Shown piece by piece: positions 1 through 6,782 of a stretch of 7,507 bases of DNA. Where the stretch lies: positions 1-7,507 of the forward strand of contig JAJXSZ010000147.1 of assembly GCA_021784255.1 (NCBI GenBank), read 5' to 3'. The notes under the pieces were generated by a model. The model ran no database searches and had not been told where the DNA came from. It saw nothing but the letters and a program-made list of their open reading frames with translations. Within the stretch, counting starts at the first letter, position 1. Each line of letters starts with the position of its first letter. A program made the translations under genes and the position numbers. This DNA comes from Pseudomonadota bacterium (GTDB lineage: Bacteria; Pseudomonadota; Alphaproteobacteria; Acetobacterales; Acetobacteraceae).

Positions 1-116
1 GGCGGCGGCGCGTCCGCGGCGGCGTGCTCGGGCGCGACCTCGGGCGCGACACCGGGTGCGGGCGAGGGCGGCAGGGGCGATGGCGAGGCCGGGGCCTGCG
101 CCGATGCGGCGGTCAT
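1..116 (-). CDS. N-terminal fragment of an unidentified Ala/Pro-rich protein (runs off the window)
   Basis: An ATG at 116..114 overlaps the TGA stop of the upstream GGDEF gene (115..113), giving an ATGA junction. The frame then stays open for 38 codons to the window edge. The translation starts MTAASAQAPASPSPLPPSPA and continues with a doubled VAPE motif and more Ala/Pro/Asp. It looks like a disordered leader, with no recognisable domain and no clear signal peptide. The support is the 4-nt overlap, the same style of coupling used by the other operons here, plus an open frame. Against it, a GC-rich Ala/Pro frame stays open easily by chance. Its function cannot be named. If real, it is probably co-transcribed with the diguanylate cyclase. 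Confidence 0.42.
   Translation of the reverse strand, partial: MTAASAQAPASPSPLPPSPAPGVAPEVAPEHAAADAPP
27..50. repeat. Perfect 12-bp tandem direct repeat (two copies)
   Basis: The unit ctcgggcgcgac occurs twice back to back (27-38 and 39-50). Read on the minus strand in the partial gene, it encodes VAPE-VAPE. It is a small in-frame duplication in a low-complexity Ala/Pro segment, probably from slippage. Confidence 0.8.
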
Positions 117-1600
117 GATGGTCGCTCCCCGGCGCTCAGGCCGCTGTTGAGGCCGTCCTCGAGCGGCGCCACGCACCAGCGGCCACGCCCGGCCCGCTTG
201 GCGGTGTACATCGCCTGGTCGGCGCGATGGATCAGGCTGTCGATGTCCTCGCCCGCGCCCGCCGCATGCGCCGGCGCATGGGCGGGCTCGCCGGCCAGGC
301 CACTCGTCGCCCCGCCGCCGGCCGGATGGTGGGGCGGCCAGCGCGTGGCGATGCCGATGGAGACGCCGAGCCGCGAGGTCACGCAGGCCGGCGTCAGCGT
401 CGGGACCGCGAGGCGCAGCGCCTCGGCCCGCTCCGCGGCGGTCAGCGAATCCGCGCCGTCGAGCCAGATCGCGAACTCGTCGCCGCCGAGGCGCGCGACC
501 AGGTCGGCGGGGCGCACCGTCTCGCGCAGCAGCCCGGCGGCGGCGACCAGGGCGGCGTCGCCGGCGTCGTGGCCGGCTTCGTCGTTGAGTTCCTTGAAGC
601 GGTCGAGATCGACGAAGATCAGTGTACCGGGCAGGGATTCGCGGTCCAGCCGGTCGAGGCGGCGGGCGATCTCGTCGAGGAAGGCGCGGCGGTTGAGCAG
701 GCCGGTCAGCGGATCGGTGCGCGCCTGGCGGGCCATCTCGCGCTGGATCGCGTCGTGGTCGAGGATGACGCGGACGATGCCGACGGCGGAGGCGGCGAGC
801 ATCATCTCGTCGGCATCCCAGGCGCGCCCGCCGGCGCCGCGCCACAGCACGATGCCGGCCTGCGCGGCGTAGCCGTCGTCGCTGGGGCAGGCGAGCACCA
901 GTTCGCCCTCCGGCGCGCGGGCCTGCACCGGCTGGCTGCCGCCGGCTTCCAGCAGCGTCAGCGCGGTATGGCGGACCGGGCCGAAATCGGCGCCGAAGGC
1001 GTGCTGCACGGAGGACTCGACGCCGTCGCCGAGCATGTCCACGACGACGCAGCCGGCGGCGCCGACGGCGGTGGCGAGCGAGTGCAGCGCCACCTGCATC
1101 ATCCGCGGGGCCATCACCTCGTGGCGCATCCGCCAGAGGATGTGGTCCACCACCTCGCCACGGCGCAGCGCCGCCGCGAGCGCCGCATCGTGGCGGTCCT
1201 GGGCGGTCATGTCCTGGCCGATGCCGCGCGCGCCGATGACGTTGCCGGCGGCGTCGAACAGCGGCGCCACGGAAAAGGCGAGGCAGACGCAACTGGCGTC
1301 GGCGCGGCGCAGCCAGGCGCGGCGCCGATGCACCGGCGCGGCGACGTGAAACGGATTGGCGCCGGGCTCGCCGTCGGTGCGCGCGATGAGGATGTCAGCC
1401 GGCTGGCCGAGCAGGGTCGCGGCGGGCCAGCCGAGCACCACCTCGGGGTGGACGAAGACGAAGCGCTGGCGGGCGTCGGTCTCGAAGGCCAGGTCGGCCG
1501 CCAGCGTCGCCAGATCGCGCCAGCGCTGCCGGCTTTCCAGCAGCGCGTGCGCCACCGGCGGCGGCGAGGTCGAGGCAGGCTCGGTCTCAATTTCGAGCAT
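113..1600 (-). CDS. PAS-GGDEF diguanylate cyclase
   Basis: Predicted cytosolic enzyme of 495 aa that condenses two GTP into cyclic di-GMP; no membrane segment or signal peptide is visible. A PAS-like sensor spans about residues 24-135 and ends in a PAC-like IGARGIGQDMT. A second, GAF-like region covers about 145-285. The GGDEF domain is about 292-478, with DPLTGLLNRRAF (296-307), FVDLDRFKELND (329-340), an intact GGDEF active site (372-376), SIGIAT and DQAMYTAKRAGRGR. RPAD (363-366) lies exactly five residues before GGDEF and matches the RxxD inhibitory site, so product feedback inhibition is likely. There is no EAL domain. Between SIGIAT and the DQAMY helix sits an unusual Ala/Gly/His/Pro-rich insert (about 421-451). 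I chose the ATG at 1600 because the frame upstream is low-complexity and would run into the divergent dapD gene; no good ribosome-binding site is visible. What the PAS domain senses is unknown. Confidence 0.9.
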   Translation of the reverse strand: MLEIETEPASTSPPPVAHALLESRQRWRDLATLAADLAFETDARQRFVFVHPEVVLGWPAATLLGQPADILIARTDGEPGANPFHVAAPVHRRRAWLRRADASCVCLAFSVAPLFDAAGNVIGARGIGQDMTAQDRHDAALAAALRRGEVVDHILWRMRHEVMAPRMMQVALHSLATAVGAAGCVVVDMLGDGVESSVQHAFGADFGPVRHTALTLLEAGGSQPVQARAPEGELVLACPSDDGYAAQAGIVLWRGAGGRAWDADEMMLAASAVGIVRVILDHDAIQREMARQARTDPLTGLLNRRAFLDEIARRLDRLDRESLPGTLIFVDLDRFKELNDEAGHDAGDAALVAAAGLLRETVRPADLVARLGGDEFAIWLDGADSLTAAERAEALRLAVPTLTPACVTSRLGVSIGIATRWPPHHPAGGGATSGLAGEPAHAPAHAAGAGEDIDSLIHRADQAMYTAKRAGRGRWCVAPLEDGLNSGLSAGERPS

Positions 1601-1636
1601 GGCGCGATGAAACAGGGAAACGGTGAAGACGAGGCT

Positions 1637-1650
1637 AACGCCGGTGCGTT
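1637..1650. promoter_or_regulatory. Short dyad in the divergent control region (possible operator)
   Basis: AACGC-cggt-GCGTT is a perfect 5-bp inverted repeat with a 4-nt centre. It lies between the divergent diguanylate cyclase and dapD genes, and its right arm overlaps the candidate -35 box of dapD. The position would suit a repressor site, but short dyads are common in GC-rich DNA. Confidence 0.25.
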
Positions 1651-1677
1651 GACTCGCTGCCAGCCGCTGCGCATGGT
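1649..1677 (+). promoter_or_regulatory. Candidate housekeeping promoter for dapD
   Basis: TTGACT (1649-1654) matches the sigma-70 -35 consensus at five of six positions. With a 17-nt spacer the -10 would be CATGGT (1672-1677), which matches only three of six. Transcription would start near 1684, giving a leader of about 24 nt before the dapD start at 1708. It is the best match in this 107-nt divergent region, but the -10 is weak. Confidence 0.35.
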
Positions 1678-1707
1678 CCGCCGCCCCTATCGGAACGGAT
1701 GCCGACC

Positions 1708-2543
<836 letters not shown>

Positions 2544-2547
<4 letters not shown>

Positions 2548-3671
2548 GCGCGGCCGCCGCCGACCCGCTGGCGCTGGCGCAGGCGCTGATCCGCGCCCGC
2601 TCGGTGACGCCGGCCGACGATGGGGCGCAGGCAGTGCTGGCGGCCGCGCTCGAGCGGCTCGGCTTCGCCGTGCACCGGCTGCGCTTCGGGGCGATCGAGA
2701 ACCTCTATGCGCGGCTCGGCGACGGCGCGCCGCATCTGTGCTTCGCCGGGCATACCGACGTGGTGCCGGCGGGCGAGGGCTGGAGTGCCGATCCGTTCGC
2801 CGCCGAGGTGCGCGAGGGCATGCTCTACGGGCGCGGCGCGTGCGACATGAAGGGGGCGATCGCCGCTTTCGTCGCCGCGGTCGAGACGCATCTGGCGGCG
2901 GGGCGGCCGCGCGGCTCGATCTCGCTGCTGATCACCGGCGACGAGGAGGCGGAGGCGATCGACGGCACCGCCAAGGTGCTGGCGTGGATGCGCGCGCACG
3001 GCGAGGTGCCGGATTTCTGCCTCGTCGGCGAACCGACCAACCCCACACGGCTCGGCGAGGTGATCAAGATCGGCCGGCGCGGCTCGCTCAACGCGCGCAT
3101 CGTGGTGCACGGCACGCAGGGCCATTCGGCCTATCCGCAGCTCGCGGACAACCCGTGCCACCGGCTGGTGGCGACCCTGGCGGAGCTGACCGGCCGGCGG
3201 CTCGATGCGGGAAGCGAACATTTCGAGCCGACATCGTTGCAGGTGACCAGCATCGATGTCGGCAACCCGGCGACCAACGTGATCCCTGGCAGCGCCACGG
3301 CACGGCTCAACATCCGCTTCAACGACCGCCATTCCGGCGCCGCGCTCGAAGCCTGGCTCGGCGAGGTCGTGGCAAAGCACGCGCCGCGCCACGAGCTGAC
3401 CGTTGCGGTTTCCGGCGAGAGCTTCCTCACCGCGCCCGGCCCGATGGTGGCGAAGCTCGTGGCCGCGGTCACGGCGGCGACCGGGGTGACACCGCGGCTC
3501 GACACCGGCGGCGGCACGTCGGATGCGCGATTCATCACGCATCTCTGTCCGGTGGCGGAGTTCGGGCTGGTGGGACGGACCATGCACAAGGCCGACGAGG
3601 CGGTGCCGGTCGCCGAGCTGCGCGCACTGGCCGAGACCTATCGCGCGGTGATCGCCGCGTTCGTCCGATGA
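2544..3671 (+). CDS. dapE: Succinyl-diaminopimelate desuccinylase
   Basis: Zinc hydrolase of the M20 family that cleaves N-succinyl-L,L-diaminopimelate to L,L-diaminopimelate and succinate, two steps after DapD. The GTG start overlaps the dapD stop (GTGA). It gives 375 aa, close to the usual family length. Residues expected from the characterised Haemophilus enzyme are all present: zinc ligands H70, D101, E135, E163 and H348, with D72 beside the first ligand and E134 as general base (GDEE, 132-135). FAGHTDVVPAGEGW, GRGACDMKG, LVGEPT and GGGTSDARF are typical motifs. The middle dimerisation (lid) domain spans about 179-293 and includes GTQGHSAYPQLADNPCH. The aminotransferase acting between DapD and DapE is not in this window. 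There is no convincing ribosome-binding site at the GTG, so translation is probably coupled to dapD. The 3' end overlaps the next gene by 4 nt. Confidence 0.97.
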
Positions 3672-4270
3672 CGCCGCAAGGCAGCCCGCCGCGGCGGCCG
3701 ACGCCGCCCGGCATGGCGCCGCGGCGCCGCTTCGGCGTCGGCGGCGGGATGCTGCGCCTCGCCCTGTTCCGCGCCGAGGGGATGGCCGGTTTCCCGGACA
3801 GCAAGCAGGGTTTCATCAACAGCTTCGCGCCGCTCCTGGCGATGGCGCTGGTCGGCGGCTTCCTGGTGGCGACGGGCGGCGAGCCCCGGCTGGCACTGGA
3901 ATCGGTCGGCAGCACCGTGGTCGCGATGCTGGCGCAGCCGGTGGTGTCGCACTGGTTCGCCACGCGCTGGGGGCGCGAGGGGCCGTGGCTGCGCTATGCG
4001 ACCGCGGTCAACTGGAGCCAGTGGGCGCCGATGCTGGCGATTTTCATGCTGATGCCGCTGGTCCAGCTCGCGCTCGGCATCGGCCTCGCGCCGAAGCTGG
4101 TCGCACTCGGGCTGCTGGCGGTGGTGTTCGCCTATGCGCTGGCGCTGTCGTGGTTCCTGGCGAGGATCGGGCTCGGGATCTCGCGCACCCGCGCGCTGGT
4201 GCTGGTGATCGCCGTGCACCTGGTGCTGGTCGTCGTCGTCGAGGGGCCGCTGCTGCTCAACGGGCACTGA
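3668..4270 (+). CDS. Unidentified multi-pass inner-membrane protein
   Basis: A 200-aa protein I do not recognise. The ATG overlaps the dapE stop (ATGA). The first 30 residues are basic and Pro/Gly-rich (MTPQGSPPRRPTPPGMAPRR), like a cytosolic tail. Hydrophobic stretches follow at about 49-69, 76-95, 116-136, 142-165 and 174-198, suggesting four or five membrane helices. A more hydrophilic loop (about 96-115) contains HWFATRWGREGPWLRY and is followed by NWSQW, a cluster of Trp and charged residues that could be functional. The C-terminus is short (LLLNGH). In-frame ATGs at residues 16 and 28 are other possible starts, but the overlap favours the first. Its place as third gene of a dapD-dapE operon hints at a link to diaminopimelate or envelope metabolism, but this is inference from position only. 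A Yip1-like or small transport-related protein is possible but unsupported. Its 3' end overlaps the convergent truA by 14 nt. Confidence 0.85.
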   Translation: MTPQGSPPRRPTPPGMAPRRRFGVGGGMLRLALFRAEGMAGFPDSKQGFINSFAPLLAMALVGGFLVATGGEPRLALESVGSTVVAMLAQPVVSHWFATRWGREGPWLRYATAVNWSQWAPMLAIFMLMPLVQLALGIGLAPKLVALGLLAVVFAYALALSWFLARIGLGISRTRALVLVIAVHLVLVVVVEGPLLLNGH

Positions 4271-5021
4271 CGCCGGCGAACGGATCGGTCGCGTAACGCA
4301 CGCCGACGAGGGTCAGCCCCTCGGGCGGCGCCGTCGGGCCGGCCTCGCGGCGGTCGCGGGCGGCGAGGATGGCGGCCGGGCGCGTCGGCGCCCAGCGCCC
4401 CTGCCCGACCTGCACCAGCGTGCCCACCAGGTTGCGGACCTGATGGTGGAGGAAGCTGCGCGCCGCCGCTTCGATCACCACCAGCTCGCCGTCGCGGCGC
4501 ACGTCGAGCCGGTCGAGCGTGCGCAGGGGCGATGCCGCCTGGCAGGCGGCGGCGCGAAACGAGGTGAAGTCGTGCCGGCCGAGCAGGGATTGCGCGGCGC
4601 GGTGCATGGCGTCGTGGTCGAGCGGGCGCTCGACGTGCCAGACGCGCCCGGCCAGCAGTGCCGGCGGCGCGCGGCGGTTGAGGATGAGGTAGCGGTAGGC
4701 GCGGCCGGTCGCGGCGAGGCGCGCGTTCCAGCCGGCCGGCGCGAGTGCCGCGCGGCGGACGGCGACGCGGTGCGGGCGGAGGTGGAAATTGAGCGCCGCC
4801 AGCAGGCGTTCGGGGGCGATGTCGCGGTCGAGGTCGAGGCCCACCACCTGCGCCTCGGCGTGCACGCCGGCGTCGGTGCGCCCGGCAGCGTGGGTAATTG
4901 CGGAAGCGAGACGGCTGGCGGCGGCCTCCAGCACCTGCTGGACCGAGACGCCGCTGGTCTGGAACTGCCAGCCGACGAAGCCGGCGCCGTCGTACTCGAT
5001 CTCGAGCGCGTAGCGGGTCAC
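4257..5021 (-). CDS. truA: tRNA pseudouridine(38-40) synthase
   Basis: Converts uridines 38-40 in the anticodon arm of many tRNAs to pseudouridine; cytosolic and dimeric in characterised members. The 254-aa sequence has the N-terminal YALEIEYDGAGFVGWQ. The catalytic motif GRTDAGVHA (47-55) carries the nucleophile D50, equivalent to E. coli D60. GRAYRY (106-111), HDFTSF (150-155), SFLHHQVRNLVGTL (189-202) and the C-terminal APPEGLTL (231-238) also fit the family. The start is GTG, overlapping the fmt TGA by 4 nt. No good ribosome-binding site is seen, so it is probably translated by coupling as the last gene of def-fmt-truA. Its final 14 nt overlap the end of the convergent membrane-protein gene, leaving no room for an intergenic terminator. 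Confidence 0.96.
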   Translation of the reverse strand: MTRYALEIEYDGAGFVGWQFQTSGVSVQQVLEAAASRLASAITHAAGRTDAGVHAEAQVVGLDLDRDIAPERLLAALNFHLRPHRVAVRRAALAPAGWNARLAATGRAYRYLILNRRAPPALLAGRVWHVERPLDHDAMHRAAQSLLGRHDFTSFRAAACQAASPLRTLDRLDVRRDGELVVIEAAARSFLHHQVRNLVGTLVQVGQGRWAPTRPAAILAARDRREAGPTAPPEGLTLVGVRYATDPFAGVSAR

Positions 5022-6004
5022 CGGCCGAGCACGGTGCCGGCGGGGATCGGGTGGCCGCGCAGGAAGTCGGCGGCGGGCATCGCCGCGCCGCCTGGCGCCT
5101 GCACCGCGAGCAGCCGCAGCGCGCCGGCGGCGCAGGCGACGGCGAGGGTGTCGTCGAGTACCGTGCCGGGCACGGCACCGGGCACGTCGCTGCCGGGAAC
5201 CGGCCGCGCCTCCAGCACCTTGAGGACCGTGGCGCCGATGGTCGTGAAGGTGCCGGGCCAGGGCGTGAAGGCGCGCACGCGGCGGTCGAGCGTGGCCGCA
5301 TCCTGGGTCCAGTCCAGCCTTGCGTCCTCGCGGGCGAGCTTCGGCGCGTAGGTGACGCCCTCCGCGGGCTGGGCGATGGCGGGCGGGTCCTCGGCGAGCG
5401 CGCGCAGGACGAGGCGGGCGCCGAGTTCGGCGAGGCGGTCGTGCAGGCCCGCGGCGGTGTCGCGCGGGCCGATCGGGATCGCCTCGCGCAGCAGCATCGC
5501 CCCGGTGTCGAGGCCGGCGTCCATCTGCATCACGGTGATGCCGGTCGCGGCGTCACCGGCGAGGATCGCCGCCTGGATCGGCGCCGCGCCGCGCCAGCGC
5601 GGCAGCAGGCTCGCATGGATGTTGAGGCAGCCGCGGCGCGGCGCGGCGAGAAAGGCCGGCGGCAGGATCAGCCCGTAGGCGGCGACCACCGCCACGTCGA
5701 GCGCGAGGGCGGCGAACGCCTCGGCCTCGGCGGGCGGGCGCAGGCGCGCCGGCGTGTTCACGGCAAGGCCGAGCTCGTCGGCGGCGACGTGCACGGCGCA
5801 GCGCAGCACGCGCCGGCCGCGGCCGGCGGGGCGGGGCGGCTGGCAGTAGACGGCGACGACGTCGTGCGCGGCGGCGAGCGCGTGCAGCGCCGGGACGGCG
5901 AACCCGGGCGAGCCCATGAAGGCCAGGCGCAACCGCCCCTTCGCCTCCGGCCCCTTCCCCGTCGCCCCCTTCCCTGCCGCCCCCTTGCCTGTCGCTGGCG
6001 TCAC
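5018..6004 (-). CDS. fmt: Methionyl-tRNA formyltransferase
   Basis: Formylates initiator Met-tRNA using 10-formyltetrahydrofolate, the step that precedes initiation with formylmethionine. The catalytic domain starts at LRLAFMGSPGFAVPAL and contains QPPRPAGRG (55-63). The active site shows N128, H130 and D166, matching E. coli N108/H110/D146, with SLLPRWRGAAPIQ (132-144) between them. The C-terminal tRNA-binding domain starts near residue 215 (VTYAPKLAREDARLDW) and contains RAFTPWPGTF. Length from the GTG at 6004 is 328 aa. That GTG overlaps the def stop (GTGA), but it adds about 23 residues made of Gly-Lys-Gly repeats before the conserved core. An alternative TTG start at 5932 (MRLAFMGSPGF) would drop the repeat; GGAGG lies 11 nt upstream of it. 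The gene identity is certain, but the start is not. Confidence 0.95.
   Translation of the reverse strand: MTPATGKGAAGKGATGKGPEAKGRLRLAFMGSPGFAVPALHALAAAHDVVAVYCQPPRPAGRGRRVLRCAVHVAADELGLAVNTPARLRPPAEAEAFAALALDVAVVAAYGLILPPAFLAAPRRGCLNIHASLLPRWRGAAPIQAAILAGDAATGITVMQMDAGLDTGAMLLREAIPIGPRDTAAGLHDRLAELGARLVLRALAEDPPAIAQPAEGVTYAPKLAREDARLDWTQDAATLDRRVRAFTPWPGTFTTIGATVLKVLEARPVPGSDVPGAVPGTVLDDTLAVACAAGALRLLAVQAPGGAAMPAADFLRGHPIPAGTVLGR
5933..5989 (-). repeat. 15-bp tandem repeat encoding Gly-Lys-Gly units at the 5' end of fmt
   Basis: Read on the minus strand, three full 15-bp units and one partial unit follow each other: ggcaagggggcggca, gggaagggggcgacg, gggaaggggccggag, then gcgaaggggcgg. Each keeps an AAGGGG core and encodes G-K-G-x-x (GKGAA, GKGAT, GKGPE, then AKGR). 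The tract sits between the GTG that overlaps def and the conserved start of Fmt. It repeats a purine-rich, Shine-Dalgarno-like core three to four times. Confidence 0.8.
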
Positions 6005-6606
6005 GGGTCCTTCGAATCCTTCTGGCGCATCTCCTTGGCCAGGCGGCGCAGGATCATGTTGCGCTTCAGCGCCGAGAGGTGATCGACGAAGAGAATGCCG
6101 TCGAGATGGTCGAGCTCGTGCTGCAGGCAGGCGGAAAGCAGGCCCTCGGCCTCGACCTGGCGGCGGGCGCCGGTTGCGTCCTCGAAACGCATGACCACGT
6201 GGGCGGGTCGCTCGACCTCCGCATACTGGCCGGGCAGCGACAGACAGCCCTCCTCGCGGATCGCGGTCTCCTTGCTGGCGGCGACGATCTCGGGGTTGAT
6301 CAGCACCATCGGCTGCGGCTTCTCGCCCGGCATCAGATCGACGACGAACAGGCGCAGCAGCGCGCCGACCTGCGGCGCGGCGAGGCCGATGCCGGGCGCG
6401 GCGTACATGGTCGCGAACATGCGCGCGACGAGGTCGCGCACCGCCGAGGCGTCGGCGGTCACGACCGGGCGGGCGCGCGCCTTCAGCGTCTTGTGCGGCG
6501 CGATCAGGATCGGCAGCAGCTCGACGGGCGCCTTCGGCGGCGCCTTGGACGGCGGCTGGCGCGATGGCGCGGCCGGCGGCTTCGCGTCGGGTGGGGTAGC
6601 ATCCAT
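6001..6606 (-). CDS. def: Peptide deformylase
   Basis: Metalloenzyme that removes the N-formyl group from nascent proteins, undoing the Fmt step after initiation. From the ATG at 6606 the protein is 201 aa. It shows all three family motifs: GIGLAAPQVG (72-81), EEGCLSLPG (118-126) and QHELDHLDG (162-170). Metal ligands are C121, H163 and H167, with E164 as catalytic acid/base. EGCLSLPG is the form found in active bacterial enzymes. The core begins at about LLPILIAPHKTLKARARPV (30-48); before it lies a Pro/Lys-rich leader of about 28 residues absent from the 169-aa E. coli enzyme. The frame continues upstream to a TTG at 6687, but that part is Pro/Arg-rich and unlikely to be coding. No Shine-Dalgarno lies at a normal distance from the ATG; the nearest good one is 22 nt away. 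First gene of def-fmt-truA. Confidence 0.95.
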   Translation of the reverse strand: MDATPPDAKPPAAPSRQPPSKAPPKAPVELLPILIAPHKTLKARARPVVTADASAVRDLVARMFATMYAAPGIGLAAPQVGALLRLFVVDLMPGEKPQPMVLINPEIVAASKETAIREEGCLSLPGQYAEVERPAHVVMRFEDATGARRQVEAEGLLSACLQHELDHLDGILFVDHLSALKRNMILRRLAKEMRQKDSKDP

Positions 6607-6628
6607 CGGCGGGGGATTAGCGCCGGGG

Positions 6629-6635
6629 CCTCCTT
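6629..6635 (-). promoter_or_regulatory. Shine-Dalgarno-like AAGGAGG misplaced upstream of def
   Basis: On the minus strand AAGGAGG lies 22 nt before the def ATG at 6606, too far for ordinary initiation, and no in-frame start codon lies 5-10 nt after it. It may be chance, or a leader fold may bring it closer to the ATG. Confidence 0.3.
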
Positions 6636-6688
6636 CTGGCAACGCGCGGATGCGTGCCCGCGGCGCAGGCCGCGCCGGCGGCGGCAAC

Positions 6689-6720
6689 CCCTTGCAACGG
6701 CGGCGGCTTCAGCCAATCTA
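6689..6720 (+). promoter_or_regulatory. Candidate heat-shock (RpoH-type) promoter for hsp20
   Basis: CCCTTGCA (6689-6696) matches the E. coli sigma-32 -35 consensus CCCTTGAA at seven of eight positions. After 15 nt, GCCAATCTA (6712-6720) matches the -10 consensus CCCCATNTA at about seven of nine. The CTTG core is also what alphaproteobacterial RpoH promoters share. The spacer falls in the accepted range, and the element faces a small heat-shock gene. Transcription would begin near 6727, giving a leader of about 55 nt. Alphaproteobacterial -10 boxes vary, so the match is suggestive. Confidence 0.5.
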
Positions 6721-6728
6721 ACGCTTGC

Positions 6729-6781
6729 CGGGCTGCCTGGAAGGGGTCCGGCGAACCGCCCCGCTCATCCGAGGAGGCCTG
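6729..6781 (+). promoter_or_regulatory. Candidate RNA thermometer sequestering the hsp20 ribosome-binding site
   Basis: Positions 6729-6738 can pair with 6772-6781, which contains most of the Shine-Dalgarno GAGGAGG (6771-6777). Nine of ten positions pair, two as G-U, with one G-A mismatch (6735/6775) opposite the middle of the Shine-Dalgarno. The enclosed segment holds a strong hairpin: GGGG 6743-6746 with CCCC 6759-6762, a two-base bulge, CGG 6749-6751 with CCG 6756-6758, and a CGAA loop. An imperfect helix hiding the ribosome-binding site of a small heat-shock gene is the plan of ROSE-type thermometers. A competing local hairpin (6728-6732 with 6736-6740) would free the site. The fold was derived by hand; no energy was computed. 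Confidence 0.4.
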
Positions 6782-6782
6782 A

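Noticed and set aside
5160..5184. Inverted repeat (cgtgcc g ggcacg) and repeated gggcac in fmt as a possible regulatory site or terminator
   Set aside because: The dyad has a one-base centre, so it cannot form a hairpin, and it lies inside the Val/Pro/Gly-rich linker of the Fmt C-terminal domain, where codon use explains it.
4132..5301. 389-codon minus-strand frame over truA and fmt
   Set aside because: Arg/Pro-rich and in a different frame from the two recognisable proteins it overlaps.
6652..6687. Start of def at TTG 6687, adding 27 residues
   Set aside because: The extension is Pro/Arg-rich and not part of the deformylase fold, and the AAGGGG before the TTG directly abuts it; the ATG at 6606 is more likely.
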